This document shows positions 22,234 to 33,163 of a stretch of 64,000 bases of DNA, one piece after another. A program made the position numbers and the translations under genes. The number at the start of each line of letters is the position of its first letter. The first letter of the stretch is position 1. The stretch is taken from the NCBI GenBank assembly GCA_009823505.1, contig VZQC01000392.1, positions 3,558,246 to 3,622,245 on the forward strand, written 5' to 3'. The stretch is from Rhizomys pruinosus (Eukaryota; Chordata; Mammalia; Rodentia; Spalacidae). Below the pieces are notes generated by a model. That model saw nothing but the letters and a program-made list of their open reading frames with translations. It did no database searches and was not told the origin of the DNA.

Positions 22234-22667
22234 CCCAGCAAAAAAGTCAACACACAGCCCTTCACACCAAGGCATGAGCTCCCTTCCACCCCATTCAATG
22301 GCAGGCCTAGCACACAGCCTTGGCCTGAATTTCACATGGGGATTTCTGAGCCCCTATTCATCAAGGGAAGATCTTCTACAAGCAGGCAAAGAGTCCTAAC
22401 TCAAATGTGTTTGTAAAGATAATCACTTAAGTGGTTTTAGAAATGTGAATTTTCATATATCAAATACTCTGAGCATCAGGATAGTTTGGTAGACAGAACA
22501 GCAGGCATGGATTCAATGAACCTTTGCTTAAACTGTACGCTGCACACCTCATTCTCTTCACCTCTGGGCTAGAAATACACCCTCTCTCAGCATTGCTAAT
22601 GTATGCAAAACAGAGGTGCACCATACACTCACCTCGGACAGCAAACAAATTGTAACTTAAACAGCAG
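22234..22667. other. Single-copy sequence, no feature seen
   Basis: No repeat or exon was recognised. Confidence 0.4.
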
Positions 22668-23078
22668 AGACAGAGGCAGCAGAGATGTTCAGTTGACCAG
22701 TGGACAAAGCAACAGCCACAGGACATGGAGACCCAGGTCCAGATCCTCAGCATCCACTTAAAAAGCCAGGTGCAAGCAGCTCACACCCATAATCCTAGTC
22801 CTAGGAGGGAGAGGCAAGAGGGTCTCTATGAGATCAAGGCTAGCCTGATCTACATATTGAGTTCTAGGCCAACTGAGGCGATAGCCAGCCTAGCCAAATC
22901 AGTGAGCCTCAGGCTCAGTGAGAGACCCTGTCTCAAAAAATAGGGTGGTGGCACAAGCTTCTAATTCCAGCATTTGGGAGGCAGAGGCACACAGATCTCT
23001 GTGAGTTCAAGACAAGCCTGGTCTACATAGTGAGTTCCAGGCCAGCTGGGGCTACAGGGAGACCCTGTCTAAAAAGAC

Positions 23079-23121
<43 letters not shown>

Positions 23122-23262
23122 GGTGGAGAGTGATTGAAGATACTGGATGTTTACCTCTGGCCTCAACACATACCTACAATACATGTGCACATGCACCCAC
23201 ACACACACACGCACCCACCCACATGCATGCCCACACACAGGTCATATACAAATAAATATTTT
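22668..23262 (+). mobile_element. B4-type SINE split by a B1
   Basis: The left part (22668-22942) has an ID-like head and a B1-like body ending AGAGACCCTGTCTCAAAAAA. The right part (23121-23262) has the B4 CA-rich 3' end (GGTGGAGAGTGATTGAAG onward). Confidence 0.75.
22943..23120 (+). mobile_element. B1 SINE with TAAA tail
   Basis: GGGTGGTGGCACAAGC start, AGGGAGACCCTGTC end, then about ten TAAA units. It sits inside the B4 element. Confidence 0.93.
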
Positions 23263-23583
23263 TTTAAGTTGGAACAGATGTGATATCAGCATATACTTAC
23301 AGAATGTTCCTCACTCATCCACTGCTGGTGGGAATGTAAACTCGTACAGCCACTATGGAAAGCAGTGTGGAGAACCTTTGGAAGACTCAGAATGAGCTTG
23401 TCACCTGACCCAGCCATACCATTCCTGGGTATGTACACATAAGACTCATCTTACTGCAAAGATACATGCACAGCCATGTTTATTGCCGCTCTCTTCACGA
23501 TAGCAAAGAGCTGGAACCAACCCAAGTGCCCCACAACTGCTGAGTGGATAGAGGAAATGTGGTACATCTACACAATGGAGTTC

Positions 23584-23856
23584 TTTTTTTTATTTTTTAT
23601 TTTATTTATTTATTTATTTATCTATCTATTTATTTATTTAATGTGTATGAATGTACTGTCTGCATGTAGGTTTGTGTACCCGTGTTGTGCAGTGCCGCAG
23701 AGGTCAGAAGAGGGTGTCGGATTCCTCTGGAACTGGAGTTCTCCTGGAATTGGAGTTACAGATGGTTCTCAGCCACCATGTGGGTGCTGGGGATCGAACC
23801 CGGGTCCTCTGAAAGAGCAGTCGGCACTCTTAACCACTAGGCCTCTCTCCAGCCCC
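23584..23856 (-). mobile_element. B2 SINE inside L1
   Basis: Inverted B2 with an ATTT-repeat tail. CACAATGGAGTTC (23571-23583) and CACAATAGAGTTT (23857-23869) are its duplicated target with two changes. Confidence 0.95.
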
Positions 23857-23924
23857 CACAATAGAGTTTTATGCAGCGGTAAAGAAAGATGACATTAGCG
23901 CAGCAGTTAAAGACTGAGGCTGAG

Positions 23925-24089
23925 GCCGGGCGTGGTGGTGCACGCCTTTAATCATAGCACTTGGGAGGAGAGGCAGGCGGATCTTTGTGAGTTCAAGGCC
24001 AGCCTGGTCTACAGAGTGAGTTCCAGGATAGCTAGGGCTACAGGGAGACCCTGTCTCAAAAAAAAGACCAAAAAATAAAAAATAAAAAA
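23925..24089 (+). mobile_element. B1 SINE inside L1
   Basis: GCCGGGCGTGGTGGTGCACG start and A-rich tail. TAAAGACTGAGGCTG (23908-23922) and TAAAGGCTGAGGCTG (24090-24104) flank it. Confidence 0.95.
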
Positions 24090-24321
24090 TAAAGGCTGAG
24101 GCTGTGAAACGCAAAAAAAGAAAGATGACATCATGAACTTTGCAGGTAAATGTATGGATCTAGAAGATATCATGCTAAGTGAAGTAACACAGTCCCAGAA
24201 AAACAAAAGACGAATGGTATCCCTCATCTGTGGATGCCAGCTCCAATCACCTAATTGTATGGCAAACTGAGCAACGTCAATGTGATCTGAAAACAACTGT
24301 GCTCTTATATTGTGAATCCCT

Positions 24322-24350
<29 letters not shown>

Positions 24351-24352
<2 letters not shown>

Positions 24353-24735
24353 ACCTGCCAGCAGACTGCCTTAGGAGGCAGCAATACGGCAGACAGAGCC
24401 CAAGCCCAAGCTCTGGACATGGGAGAGGCCCAGCAGCTTTCTACTACTGTTCATATGCTCACAGCCAGCGTCATTTATTATGGATTTCATTCCCTACTTC
24501 TTTCCCAAAAGGAATGGAGAACACTGTCCATTAATGCTGCATGGCTCCTGGGTGGCGGGGACAGGCCTCTGGGCTGCTGGCACCCTGCTCCCATCAAGAG
24601 CACCCAGCCTAGGCCCTTAGTCCTAAGTGATACAAAATGCTCCAATGATTCAGAGACTTCTGTCTGTCACATCCTGAAGGACACCTGCGCTGCCCTCCTC
24701 TCGCTGCCACTGACATCTAAACCACACCCCGTCCT
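24351..24735. other. Single-copy sequence, no feature seen
   Basis: A 127-codon plus-strand frame crosses this stretch and runs into the following B1. It has no recognised domain. Confidence 0.4.
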
Positions 24736-24890
24736 GCCAGGTGTGCTGGTACACGCCTTTAATCCCAGCATTTGGGAGGCAGAGGCAGTTGGATCTCAGT
24801 GAGATCAAGGCCAGGATCACTGGTCGACATAGTGAGTTCTAGGTCAACTGGAGCTACAAGGAGAACCTGTCTCAAAAACACAAAAAGCAA
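24736..24890 (+). mobile_element. B1 SINE
   Basis: GCCAGGTGTGCTGGTACACG start, TTTAATCCCAGCATTTGGG, and ACCTGTCTCAAAAACAC end. Confidence 0.92.
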
Positions 24891-26919
24891 ACCATGCCCT
24901 GTCTGTTTCTCTCCAGTCTCATGTGGGGGAAATGTGACCACTGGGCACAATGCCCACAGACTCAGGTGGCTGGTCATGGATGGCAGCTCTGCAAGACCCA
25001 GGGCCCACTTTCCCCATCAGCCTGCCTCCTCATCCCTAGAACTGAGCACAGACCTACCCAGGTGACAAGGGTACATTCCCGGACTTTGCCTGGAAAACAA
25101 GATTAGAGCAGGGCTAACTCCAAACAAAGCCGAGAAACTGTCCAAGAAGAGCTGCGTGCACAACCTAACACACAGCCTTCTGAAGTCAACAAGCTAGACT
25201 TGAACCTGAAGTTATGGGAAAGCGGTTCTAAGATGCACAGTTCAGTCATTTGCCTTACGAGGTGGGAAAAATCCACGTAAGGCCTTGGTTAACTGAAGAC
25301 AAAACCCCATGAAGTCTCTGAGAAAATATTTTACCAAATTCAGCACAACCTTACAGCAATACAAACTCCTCAATGAGAGTGCTACCCAGCCACGAGCTCA
25401 CAGCCACAAGTCAGCAAGCAACAGCCGGACCGTGTCTAGTCAGACCTAGAGATGTGCTCTGCAAACTGTTGTCAGCCACAGAATGTCAGGGATTGGAAAT
25501 CCAAGGGTGTTCACAAAGCCAGAGAGGTGGGAGAAGGAGAAGAGGGGAGAGGAGAGGAGAGGGGGAAGAGGGGAGGAGAGAAGAGAGAGAGAGCAGAGGG
25601 AAAAGGTAGGAGAGGCAGCCAGTGCTTTGGCCACAGGGGGAGTGAAAGGTGATGAGCAGCCAGCATTGGACCTGAAAGCCTATGACTTTGGTCACACTGA
25701 GACCTAAGCAAAGCTGTAAGTCAAAGAAAGGGATGAAGGGGCAGAACTAACACCAACCTGTAAGAGGCAAATGGAAATGAGCCAGTTAACCAGTGCCAAC
25801 TTGTCAGGCAGCAGCGGCACTGGATCAATGAATGCCACTCCGGCCCCTAAAACTGCAGTAGATTTTGCTTCCTAAAGGCACCTTCTTTCCTTCCTCTAGT
25901 TTCACCCCCCCCACCACCTCGAACTGGACCAGAGATGAAGTTTACAGGCTTTCAGTACCCAGATGGGTCTGGAAGATGGGAGTCCCTTGGATTTTATTTT
26001 AAATTCTAGCCATGACAATTTGTGACATGGCCTGGGCAAGTGGCTAGCCCTGTTTCCCAAACCTGAGTGTGGCTCAAAGTCTGTCAGTGTGGGTAGTCAG
26101 AAAAACGAAGTGTTGTTGTTTCACTCTACCTAACTTCCAAAATAGATCAATTACTTTGTGTTTACTTCCCCAACCCTGGCATACAACTCTCTGTATGGGC
26201 CCAGGCCCTGTCCTTGCCCGGCACTGGGCCTCTAAGGGAAAGCAGCTTGGGTCGACCTCCCCCCAACTCCAGCACCTCGCCTGTCTTCCTTCGCTGAAAG
26301 ACACTGTGTTTAACCCAGTTCCCAACCATTCTTGGGGCAACAGCCAAGACCTAGACCTCCTGCCAACACACCATGCAAATAAAGCCAGGTCGGGCCACAC
26401 ACAGGGCCTTGGGCAGGTCAACAACCCAACTGGCATCCACCTGCTGAGGTGGCCACACCACGGAGCACACATTCAAGGCCAAGGGGAGGCTGGGGGTGGC
26501 CGCGAAAGTAACTGCTTTTGGAAACAATGTAATCACTGAGTGCAGGATGTGGATACTGTAGAGTTAGAGACTAGCTGCCCAAGCGGGTGGGGTGGTGATT
26601 ATCTAATACAGGGGAGGGGGTTAGAAAGGAAGGGATCAAAGGAGATAAAGCGGACACGATCCACCCAAGACCCCTAGAAGAGACTTAGCACACAGGAGTG
26701 CTAAGGTGGGACTCTCCCAGGCAGTTCCAACAGCCAGGCCCCAGCACCCCTCCAGTGCACCCATCAGCACCCACTGGCTCTGGACGGGTCACTCGGGCCT
26801 GTGTTACATGCAAGCAGCCTTCAGTTTCCCAGGAGAAAGAACCCAGTAGGACTGTGTTTCAAAAGTTAGGTCTGGACGGCCAACTGGAAAACCCTCCCCG
26901 GGTCACCAAACTTCCCTCA
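24891..26919. other. SINE-free flank of the CpG island, no exon recognised
   Basis: About 2 kb without SINEs, with a purine tract at 25520-25610 (GAGGGGAGAGGAGAGGAGAG). If the minus-strand promoter at 27.6 kb is real, this is the start of intron 1. Confidence 0.5.
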
Positions 26920-27795
26920 AAGTTGACAGCACCGCACAGGGATCTGGCTCCGGCTCTCAGCCCGCCCTCCCGGTACCTGGGGTCCGCGCCGCGGGGTCCG
27001 GGGCCACCGCGGACAGGTGCTCGTCCTCCCCGGGCTCTGGCCACTCGGTGACCCCGCCGCCTGGGTGAAGAGTGGACACTCGTCGGCCTTAGGTCTCCGC
27101 GCCCTGCACCGTCCTCCCGGCGTCCATCTGCACCCTCCCTCCCGGCTGAGCAAGCACAAAGTGAAGCCGGCCCGCAGGGCCCCGAAATCAGGCGGGGGGC
27201 TCTCGCGGCGGATCGCGGGCGCCGCGCATAGTCTCCACCCGGTCGGTCCCTCCTGGACCGTCCCCGGGGCCGCCCGACCCAGCCCCGCAGGAGCCGCGCC
27301 CCAAGGCCGCCCGGGGACCGCCGATGGGCGGACCGGACGGCCCCGGGCCCGGGAGGCCGCGCGCCCCGCGGAGCGCAGCCGGCCACTGCGGCGGGCGGGC
27401 CGGCGACCTCGGGCGGCGGCCTCCCCGGCTCGGCTCACCTGCAGCCGCCGCCCCCTCTCGTCCGTCCCGCGTCGCTCCGCGCGGGCGTGCGCTCCGCCTG
27501 GGCCCGGCCCGGCCCCGACTCGGGCCTCAGCGAGCGCGGCGCCCGCCGCCCCCGGCCCCCATAGCCGCCCGCCCTCCGCTCGGCGCCGCCGCCACTTCCT
27601 GTGCGCTGTTCCCACAGTTCCGCCGCGCGGGCCGGGCCGGGGACACGGGACACGCGCGGGGCGACGCGCGGGGGAGGAGCCGGGCGGCGCAGGGAGCGGG
27701 CCAACGGGCCCGGGGGGGGGGGCGGAGGACCCCGGGCGGGCGGGAGGGAGGCAGGGAGCCGCGGGCCTGCTGGACCCATCCTCCGCCCGCGATGA
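26920..27795. promoter_or_regulatory. CpG island, candidate promoter
   Basis: About 870 bp of very high GC content and frequent CpG (GCGCGGGGCGACGCGCGGGG and similar runs), in sharp contrast to the AT-rich, CpG-poor repeats elsewhere. It contains GC-box-like GGGCGGG/CCCGCCC sites. CpG islands mark most constitutive mammalian promoters. This is the only one in the window. Confidence 0.88.
27439..27605 (-). other. Candidate untranslated first exon, minus strand
   Basis: On the minus strand CTGCAG|GTGAGCCG forms a consensus splice donor (boundary between 27439 and 27438). Upstream, CACAGGAAGTGGCGG (27588-27602) has an ETS/GABP-type GGAAGTG core typical of TATA-less promoters. An ATG at 27562 opens a reading frame of only 11 codons ending at 27527, so this exon would be a 5' UTR with a short upstream ORF. 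The start site is inferred, no later exon was recognised and the gene is unknown. Confidence 0.5.
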
Positions 27796-28180
27796 TTCCG
27801 GACCCGAGCCTGGACCCCCACACCCTGGGGTCCTCCTGGGTCACCGGGATGTTCCCGATCCAGCCTGGACCCCTTACCCCCCCAACTCCTGAGGTCCTCC
27901 TGGGTCACCGGGATGTTCCTGATCCAGCCTGGACCCCCCACCCCCACCCCCTGGGATCCTCCTGGAGCACCCGGTGTTCCTGATCCAGCCTGGACCCCCC
28001 ACCCCCCAACTCCTGAGGTCCTCCTGGGTCACCGGGATGTTCCTGATCCAGCCTGGGCCCCCCCCCACACATACCCTGGGGTCTTCCTGAGTCACCGAGA
28101 TGTTCCTGATCCAGCCTGGACCCCCCACCCCACCCCCTGGGATCCTCCTGGGGAACCGAATGTTTCCGGGCCTCAGAGCC
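27795..28180. repeat. 60-65 bp tandem repeat next to CpG island, about 6 units
   Basis: TGTTCCTGATCCAGCCTGGA recurs at spacings of 60-65 bp (near 27850, 27913, 27973, 28038 and 28101), each time followed by a C-rich run and CTCCTGGGTCACCGGG. Units differ mainly in the length of the C-run. Confidence 0.93.
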
Positions 28181-28718
28181 AATTCCCCACACACCCCCTC
28201 CCCATAGACCCCTGGACATCTCTTCCAGCCCCCGACCCTGTGCAGCGTCAGGACCCCATCCAGGAATCATGTGGGACTCTCCTCAGAGCCAGCCTAGTAC
28301 TTCTGAGGATCCGGTTTCAACCCCACAGCGGTGCCCTTTGACTTATTTATACTTGGTAACTGGCGCAACATTGTATCCATATCCGATACTGGAGGAAGCC
28401 TTCATCAACCTAATGGAACCAGGGTAGTCCTAGAGTCGGGCTCAGAAACTCCTCTCCCTTGAGTCTTCAGTCGTGACCACAGACCCCCTCCAGCCATAGT
28501 CATCTGACCTGAGCACCAGCAGCCACCTGGAGCACCCCTCCCCCACAGAGCAGGTGGCTGAGCCAGGAAGGCCTGTGCAGGTCCCAGGTGCTGTAACCAG
28601 GACACAACCATCTGCACTGCACTGGAAACCTGTGTGGCTTGGTGCCTGCTCAGGTCCTGGGGTCCAAGCTGGACTTTCTGAGTTTGGAAGAGTTTCACTG
28701 GAACACGCAGTGAAGGTA
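28181..28718. other. Single-copy sequence, no feature seen
   Basis: Flank of the repeat array. No exon was recognised on either strand. Confidence 0.4.
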
Positions 28719-28734
28719 CTGCTGCTAACCTTTT

Positions 28735-28992
28735 TTTTTTTTTTTTTAATTTTTTTATTAATTTTATTTATTTCTGTATGTGTATGAATGTACTGTCTGC
28801 ATGCAAGTCTGTGCACCCGTGTCGTGCAATGCCGCGGAGGTCAGAAGAGGGTCTCGGATTCCCCTGGAACTGGAGCTCTCCCGGAATTGGAGTTTCAGAC
28901 GGTTCTCGGCCGCCATGTGGGTGCTGGGGATCGAACCCGGGTCCTCTGCAAGAGCGGTCGGTGCTCTTAACCGCTAGGCCATCTCTCCAGCC
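28735..28992 (-). mobile_element. Young B2 SINE
   Basis: Inverted B2 with an intact B box complement (GGGATCGAACCCGGG). CTGCTGCTAACCTTTT flanks it exactly (28719-28734 and 28993-29008). Confidence 0.97.
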
Positions 28993-29008
28993 CTGCTGCT
29001 AACCTTTT

Positions 29009-29360
29009 AAGCCTGCTCTGAACTTTGTGCCTTCCCACATCAGAACTTACAATGTATCCACCTGCCCCTCAGCTACATGAGCTGCTGACAAGTTATTTTA
29101 CTCCAGTCCAGTCCTGTTAATAACTCAGTTAACACACATAGGTTACAGAGTGGCTTCAAGAAAAGCCCTAAAGGCAGAGGCAGAGCTGATGCCTGAGGCT
29201 GGAGAGAAATGAAAGGGACCCGGCGGGAGGGGCCTCACCTGATCCTGGTCGAGTCTCCCCAGCTGGAAGTTGAATCTCAACACTAATAAAATTTTCTGTG
29301 ACTATTTCCTACATAGACATTCAGTTTTTACAGATATTTCATAATAGAGTTAACAGTGAG
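29009..29360. other. Single-copy sequence, no feature seen
   Basis: No repeat or exon was recognised. Confidence 0.4.
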
Positions 29361-29753
29361 GCATGCTTAAGGCCTCAGGGCATGACCTTTGAGTTTAACG
29401 TTACTCTTTTCCCAACTGTAACCCTGTAATTTAGTAAATTTCACAATTATGAACTTTGTTTACAGACAACACCCGTCTTAACTCCCCTGTGACCTAGCTT
29501 AGTAAGGGCTCTTTGCACGCTTTGGCCTATATTTTCTTTTTATCAGCCTGTAATCAGGAACCATCATTCGGTCTCATTGATGAAAAGAAAAATATTCCTA
29601 AGAAACATTTTAAATATGTCAGGCATGATGGCTCAGGCCTGGAATCCCAGCATTCAGAAGACTAAAGTCAAGTTTGAGAACCGCCTGGACCACAGAGTGA
29701 AAGCCTGTCTCAAAAACAAAACACTTTCAAAATAATAACTTCAGAAGCCACCC
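29361..29753. repeat. Unclassified dispersed repeat, copy 1
   Basis: CATGCTTAAGGCCT, CCTTTGAGT-TAAC, CTTTCCCA-CTGTAA, ATGAACTTTGTTTACAG and ACTTCAGAAGCCACC occur in the same order at 34545-34806. A B1-like insert (29627-29727) interrupts this copy. Family unknown; an LTR is possible. Confidence 0.6.
29627..29727 (+). mobile_element. Diverged B1 fragment
   Basis: GTCAGGCATGATGGCTCAGG start, GGAATCCCAGCATTCAG and GCCTGTCTCAAAAACAAAAC end. The other copy of the host repeat lacks this insert. Confidence 0.75.
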
Positions 29754-29859
29754 CCAAATCATATGTATGACTTTTGAGACGTTGAAGTGGCTTCTCTCTG
29801 AGAAGCCCATGCCCATGCTTTCCTAAGTGCCTCAGTGTCTACCCTTAAATTCACATTAA

Positions 29860-29999
29860 AATCTCTTCCCATGGTACATGATTTTAATCCCAGCACTTGG
29901 GAGGCAGAGGGAGGTAGATCTCTGTGAGATGTTCAGCCTGGTCTACAGCGTGAGGTCTAGGCCAGCTGTGCTTACAGGGAATACCCTGTCTTAAAGAAA
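29860..29999 (+). mobile_element. B1 SINE, degraded 5' end
   Basis: TTTAATCCCAGCACTTGGG, GCCTGGTCTACAGCG and ATACCCTGTCTTAAAG in B1 order. Confidence 0.85.
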
Positions 30000-30572
30000 C
30001 CAAGAAACTAAAACTTCACCTTTGCTTCATACTGGCTCCTGCTGGAGTTCTTTTCTACAACAGAGTCAAGAATCCTCAGACACCTGGGGGGAGGTCTCTG
30101 AAGAAACTACATCTCCACTTCTTGCTCCTGTGGCCATCACAGTACAAAGAGTCTCCACAGGGACCAGATGAAGTTTCACTAACAGCAGGCACAAAGTTGT
30201 TCAGGGCACAGAGCTGTCAGATGCAGGGCCCAGGGCAGGCAGAGTTTTCAGTCAGGGTGAAGTGGGCCAAGTGTCACAGAGAGGAGAAACAGAGCTGCAG
30301 CCAGGGACAGGCAGCAGAGCTCTTGGCTGTGGTGATTCTCATGGCTGAGGCTCATAGTGAGTGACAGACTGACAGTCAGCACACTTCACATGTGTCTTAG
30401 TGCTCTGTCTTTATAGACAAGAAGCTCCTGTGTCTGCTTCCTGATGATCAGTATAGTCACAGGCGTCATTATTGGCACAGATCAATTACTTTTCAGTGTG
30501 TGACTCCTGGTGTGCTGGCAGATGTTGGCTATTTGTGTAAACAGGATGTAGAGTCGTTCTGTCTTGGCACTT
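30000..30572. other. Single-copy sequence, no feature seen
   Basis: An 80-codon frame (30122-30364) has no recognised domain. Confidence 0.4.
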
Positions 30573-30660
30573 GAATTCAAAATGGAGGACTCAGGTCAGC
30601 ACTGTTGCTGTATAAGATGGAGGAACTCAGGTCAGCACCGAGTTGCTATACAAGATGGAA
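30573..30660. repeat. Tandem duplication of about 40 bp
   Basis: ATGGAGGACTCAGGTCAGCA followed by TTGCTGTATAAG is repeated as ATGGAGGAACTCAGGTCAGC followed by TTGCTATACAAG. Confidence 0.8.
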
Positions 30661-30693
30661 AACAACTCTGAACCAGGCTTAGAAACCACTTCC

Positions 30694-30912
30694 GGGGGCT
30701 GGAGAGATGGCTCAGTGGTTAAGAGCACTGGTTCTTACAGAAGACCTGGATTGAAATCCCAGCACCCACATGGCAGCTAACGACTGTAATTCCCTTTCCA
30801 GGGGATCTAACACCCTCTTCTGTCCTCCTCAGGCATTATACAACATGGGCGCACTTAAACATATGCAGACATAACACTCATACACATGAAATAAAAATAA
30901 AGAAAAAAAAAG
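30694..30912 (+). mobile_element. B2 SINE
   Basis: GGGGCTGGAGAGATGGCTC start, ACACCCTCTTCTGTCCTCC, A-rich tail. Confidence 0.94.
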
Positions 30913-31228
30913 AAGCCATTTTGGGTAAGAAGCATTGAGTCCATATTTGTGGCCCTTTCTTCAGCTATGAAACTGTCACTTTCAGAATGACTGTGTTCCT
31001 GAGCTAACGTCCAAAGATACAGAACAGCTGCACTCTACCTGCCAAAGCCATGGGTTACAGGAAAACTCTGCCAGGACCAGACGGGGTGGGAGACCCACAT
31101 CCACAAACCTGGTTCCTTTCTCTTCCAAAATAGGGGCTCACTTGAGACCTTCTAGAAGATGATTCTCCCATCTCAGAGTTAAGTTTAGGTGTACTCTTTG
31201 TCTAAGGGACTCCTATAAATCGTAAGGT

Positions 31229-31418
31229 ATGGCTGGAGAGACGGGTCTTTGGGTAAAGGAACATACTGCCCAAGCCTGACCCCCAGAGTCAAACCCTGAC
31301 CCATGTAAAGGTGGAAGGACAGAACCATCTCCACAAAATTTTCTGAGCTCCATACATGTCATGACATATGTACCCACATAAACACACACAAAGTAACATA
31401 AAAAATTAAAATATGAAA
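31229..31418 (+). mobile_element. B3-like SINE
   Basis: TGGCTGGAGAGACGGGTC head, then GTGGAAGGACAGAACCATC and GAGCTCCATACATGTCATG, which match the B3 body. Confidence 0.75.
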
Positions 31419-31524
31419 CTGTAAGGTGGCCACAAAGATATGTCATCTGACCCATGTTTCGCCAAACTATGAGTAAATCTATTTTTCCATTATCAGTTTG
31501 TTTCCTAATTTATTTTTCCCATAT

Positions 31525-31853
31525 TGTGTGTGTGCATGCATATTTGCATGTGCACTGGGCATGCGTGTGGGTGAATATGCCTACACTTGCACATGCATGC
31601 AGAGGCCCAGGGTTGAAGCTGGAAGTCACTTTCCACTGCTCTTCTACCTTACTGAGGCAGGGTCTCTCAATCAAACCCAGAGCTTACCAATATGGCAAGT
31701 TTCACAGCTCTAGCTCTGGGGATGCCCTGTCTCTGCCAAGGCCAGAATTAATTGTAGCCAGGCTGCCATGCCTCCCTGACATTTCTTTTACATGAGTTCT
31801 GGGGAGCTGAACTTCAGTCTCCATGCTTCCATAGCCATCTCCCAAGCCTAATT
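31525..31853 (-). mobile_element. B4-family SINE, old
   Basis: CA/TG-rich end, then GAGGCAGGGTCTCTCAATC (B1-like part inverted) and a far end of CCATAGCCATCTCCCAAGCC, the inverted head. Confidence 0.65.
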
Positions 31854-32340
31854 TTTTTAATCTAATTTTATTACATTTTTACTTGTTGTGTGCATGTGTT
31901 TGGATTTTTGACCAGATCTTTGTGCACAGCAGAGTTTAGTTTAAAGATCTGGAGAGTTCCTGGTAAACTTGCAATCTGGACCTTGTTTTTGTTTTGTGGT
32001 CTTGGTGCCAATTTGTAAAGAAGGTGTGTTTGAAATGCATGTCATTCTGAAGGCTCAACTGAGCTACTTCCTGAACCTAACCTTCGTCGTTTGGCTAGAG
32101 AACAAGAACATCCAGATGTTCCTTGCTCTGATAGACCTGGCTGGGCTTTCTTTGTAGTTTATGGCCTGATCCTTATCTACACAGTAGGGTGTGAAAACCT
32201 CTTGTATTCATCTTGAGCCACTTAAGTAGCAACAGCTGATACAGGTAAATTGTACTCATTGGTCAGCAGGAATTTCCTTGAGGCCCTAGAAACCACAGTG
32301 GAAAGCCCTCCCAAAACTCAGATTCAAATCTAAGTACACA
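31854..32340. other. Single-copy sequence, no gene recognised
   Basis: A 62-codon frame (31969-32157) is present without domain or splice context. Confidence 0.4.
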
Positions 32341-32342
32341 AG

Positions 32343-32490
32343 CTCTGCTTGGTAGCACACACATTTAATCCCAGCACTCCATGGGGTAGAGGCAGGCAGA
32401 TCTCTGTGAGATTAAGCCCAACCTAGTCTACATAACAAGTTCCAGGCCAGTTGGGGCAACAGGGAGACCCTGTCTCAAAACAAAACAAAG
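32343..32490 (+). mobile_element. B1 SINE
   Basis: TGCTTGGTAGCACACACATT start and AGGGAGACCCTGTCTC end with a CAAAA tail. Confidence 0.92.
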
Positions 32491-32537
32491 CCAAAACCAA
32501 ATGTAAACTGCCTGGTTTCTTAAGGATCTTAATCTTT

Positions 32538-32735
32538 GGGCTGGAGTGCTTGCCTAACATGCATGAAGCCCGGGTTTACTCCCCAGCACTGCATTAACCA
32601 GACATGATCCACACAGCTATAATCCCAGTGCTCAAGTGAAGACAGGAGGACCAGGAAGCTCAAATCTAGGTCAGCCTGAGCTATTTGAGACCCGTGTCTC
32701 AGACAAAACACAAGACAACAGCAATAAATATATGT
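32538..32735 (+). mobile_element. B4 (ID-B1) SINE with clear ID head
   Basis: GGGCTGGAGTGCTTGCCTAA then GAAGCCCGGGTTTACTCCCC is an ID head. The B1-like part follows with TATAATCCCAGTGCTCAAG and CGTGTCTCAGAC. Confidence 0.8.
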
Positions 32736-32737
32736 AC

Positions 32738-32899
32738 TTTTTTTTTTGGTCTTTTTGAGATAGGGTCTCCCTGTAGCTCCAGGTGTCCTAGAACTCACTA
32801 TGTAGACCAGGCTGGCCTTGAACTCCCAGAGATCCGCCTGCCTCTGCCTCCCAAGTGCTAGGATTAAAGATATTAAAGGTATGCACCACCATGCCTGGC
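32738..32899 (-). mobile_element. B1 SINE
   Basis: T-run, GAGATAGGGTCTCCCTG and ACCACCATGCCTGGC, with a small local duplication (GATTAAAGATATTAAAGG). Confidence 0.95.
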
Positions 32900-32905
32900 A
32901 AGTAC

Positions 32906-33070
32906 TCTTTTTTTGTTGTTTTTGTTTTTGTCTTTTCGAGACAGGGTCTCCCTGTAGCCAGCTGTCCTGGAAATCACTCTGTAGACCAGGCTGGTCTTGA
33001 ATTCACAAAGATCCGCCTGCCTCTGCCTCCTGAGTGCTAGGATTAAAGGCGTGCGCCACCATGCCCAGCT
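32906..33070 (-). mobile_element. B1 SINE
   Basis: T-rich tail with GTTTTTG steps, CGAGACAGGGTCTCCCTG, end GCGCCACCATGCCCAGC. A short deletion is seen in the left part (TAGCCAGCTG). Confidence 0.95.
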
Positions 33071-33094
33071 ATCTGGCAAGTGCTTTTTTAAAAA

Positions 33095-33114
33095 AAGATT
33101 AAAGATTTTATTTA

Positions 33115-33163
<49 letters not shown>

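Larger units (their letters stand above)
23290..24350 (+). mobile_element. L1 3' end (ORF2 C-terminus and 3' UTR), interrupted
   Basis: The translated frame at 23476-23583 reads MFIAALFTIAKSWNQPKC and then MWYIYTMEF, the conserved C-terminal end of mammalian L1 ORF2p. Downstream blocks at 23857-23908 and 24105-24350 continue the L1, with ACACAGTCCCAGAAAAACAA and CCCTCATCTGTGGATGCC, ending in an AAAT-repeat tail. The copy is 5'-truncated and broken by a B2 and a B1. Confidence 0.9.

Noticed and set aside
23476..23892. 138-codon frame with a real protein match at its start
   Set aside because: Its first third is the L1 ORF2 C-terminus and the rest is an inverted B2. It is a broken mobile element, not a host gene.
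26859..27983. Several overlapping frames of 170-291 codons on both strands
   Set aside because: GC-rich DNA has few stop codons. The frames overlap on both strands, are Arg/Pro/Gly-rich, and some lack a true ATG.
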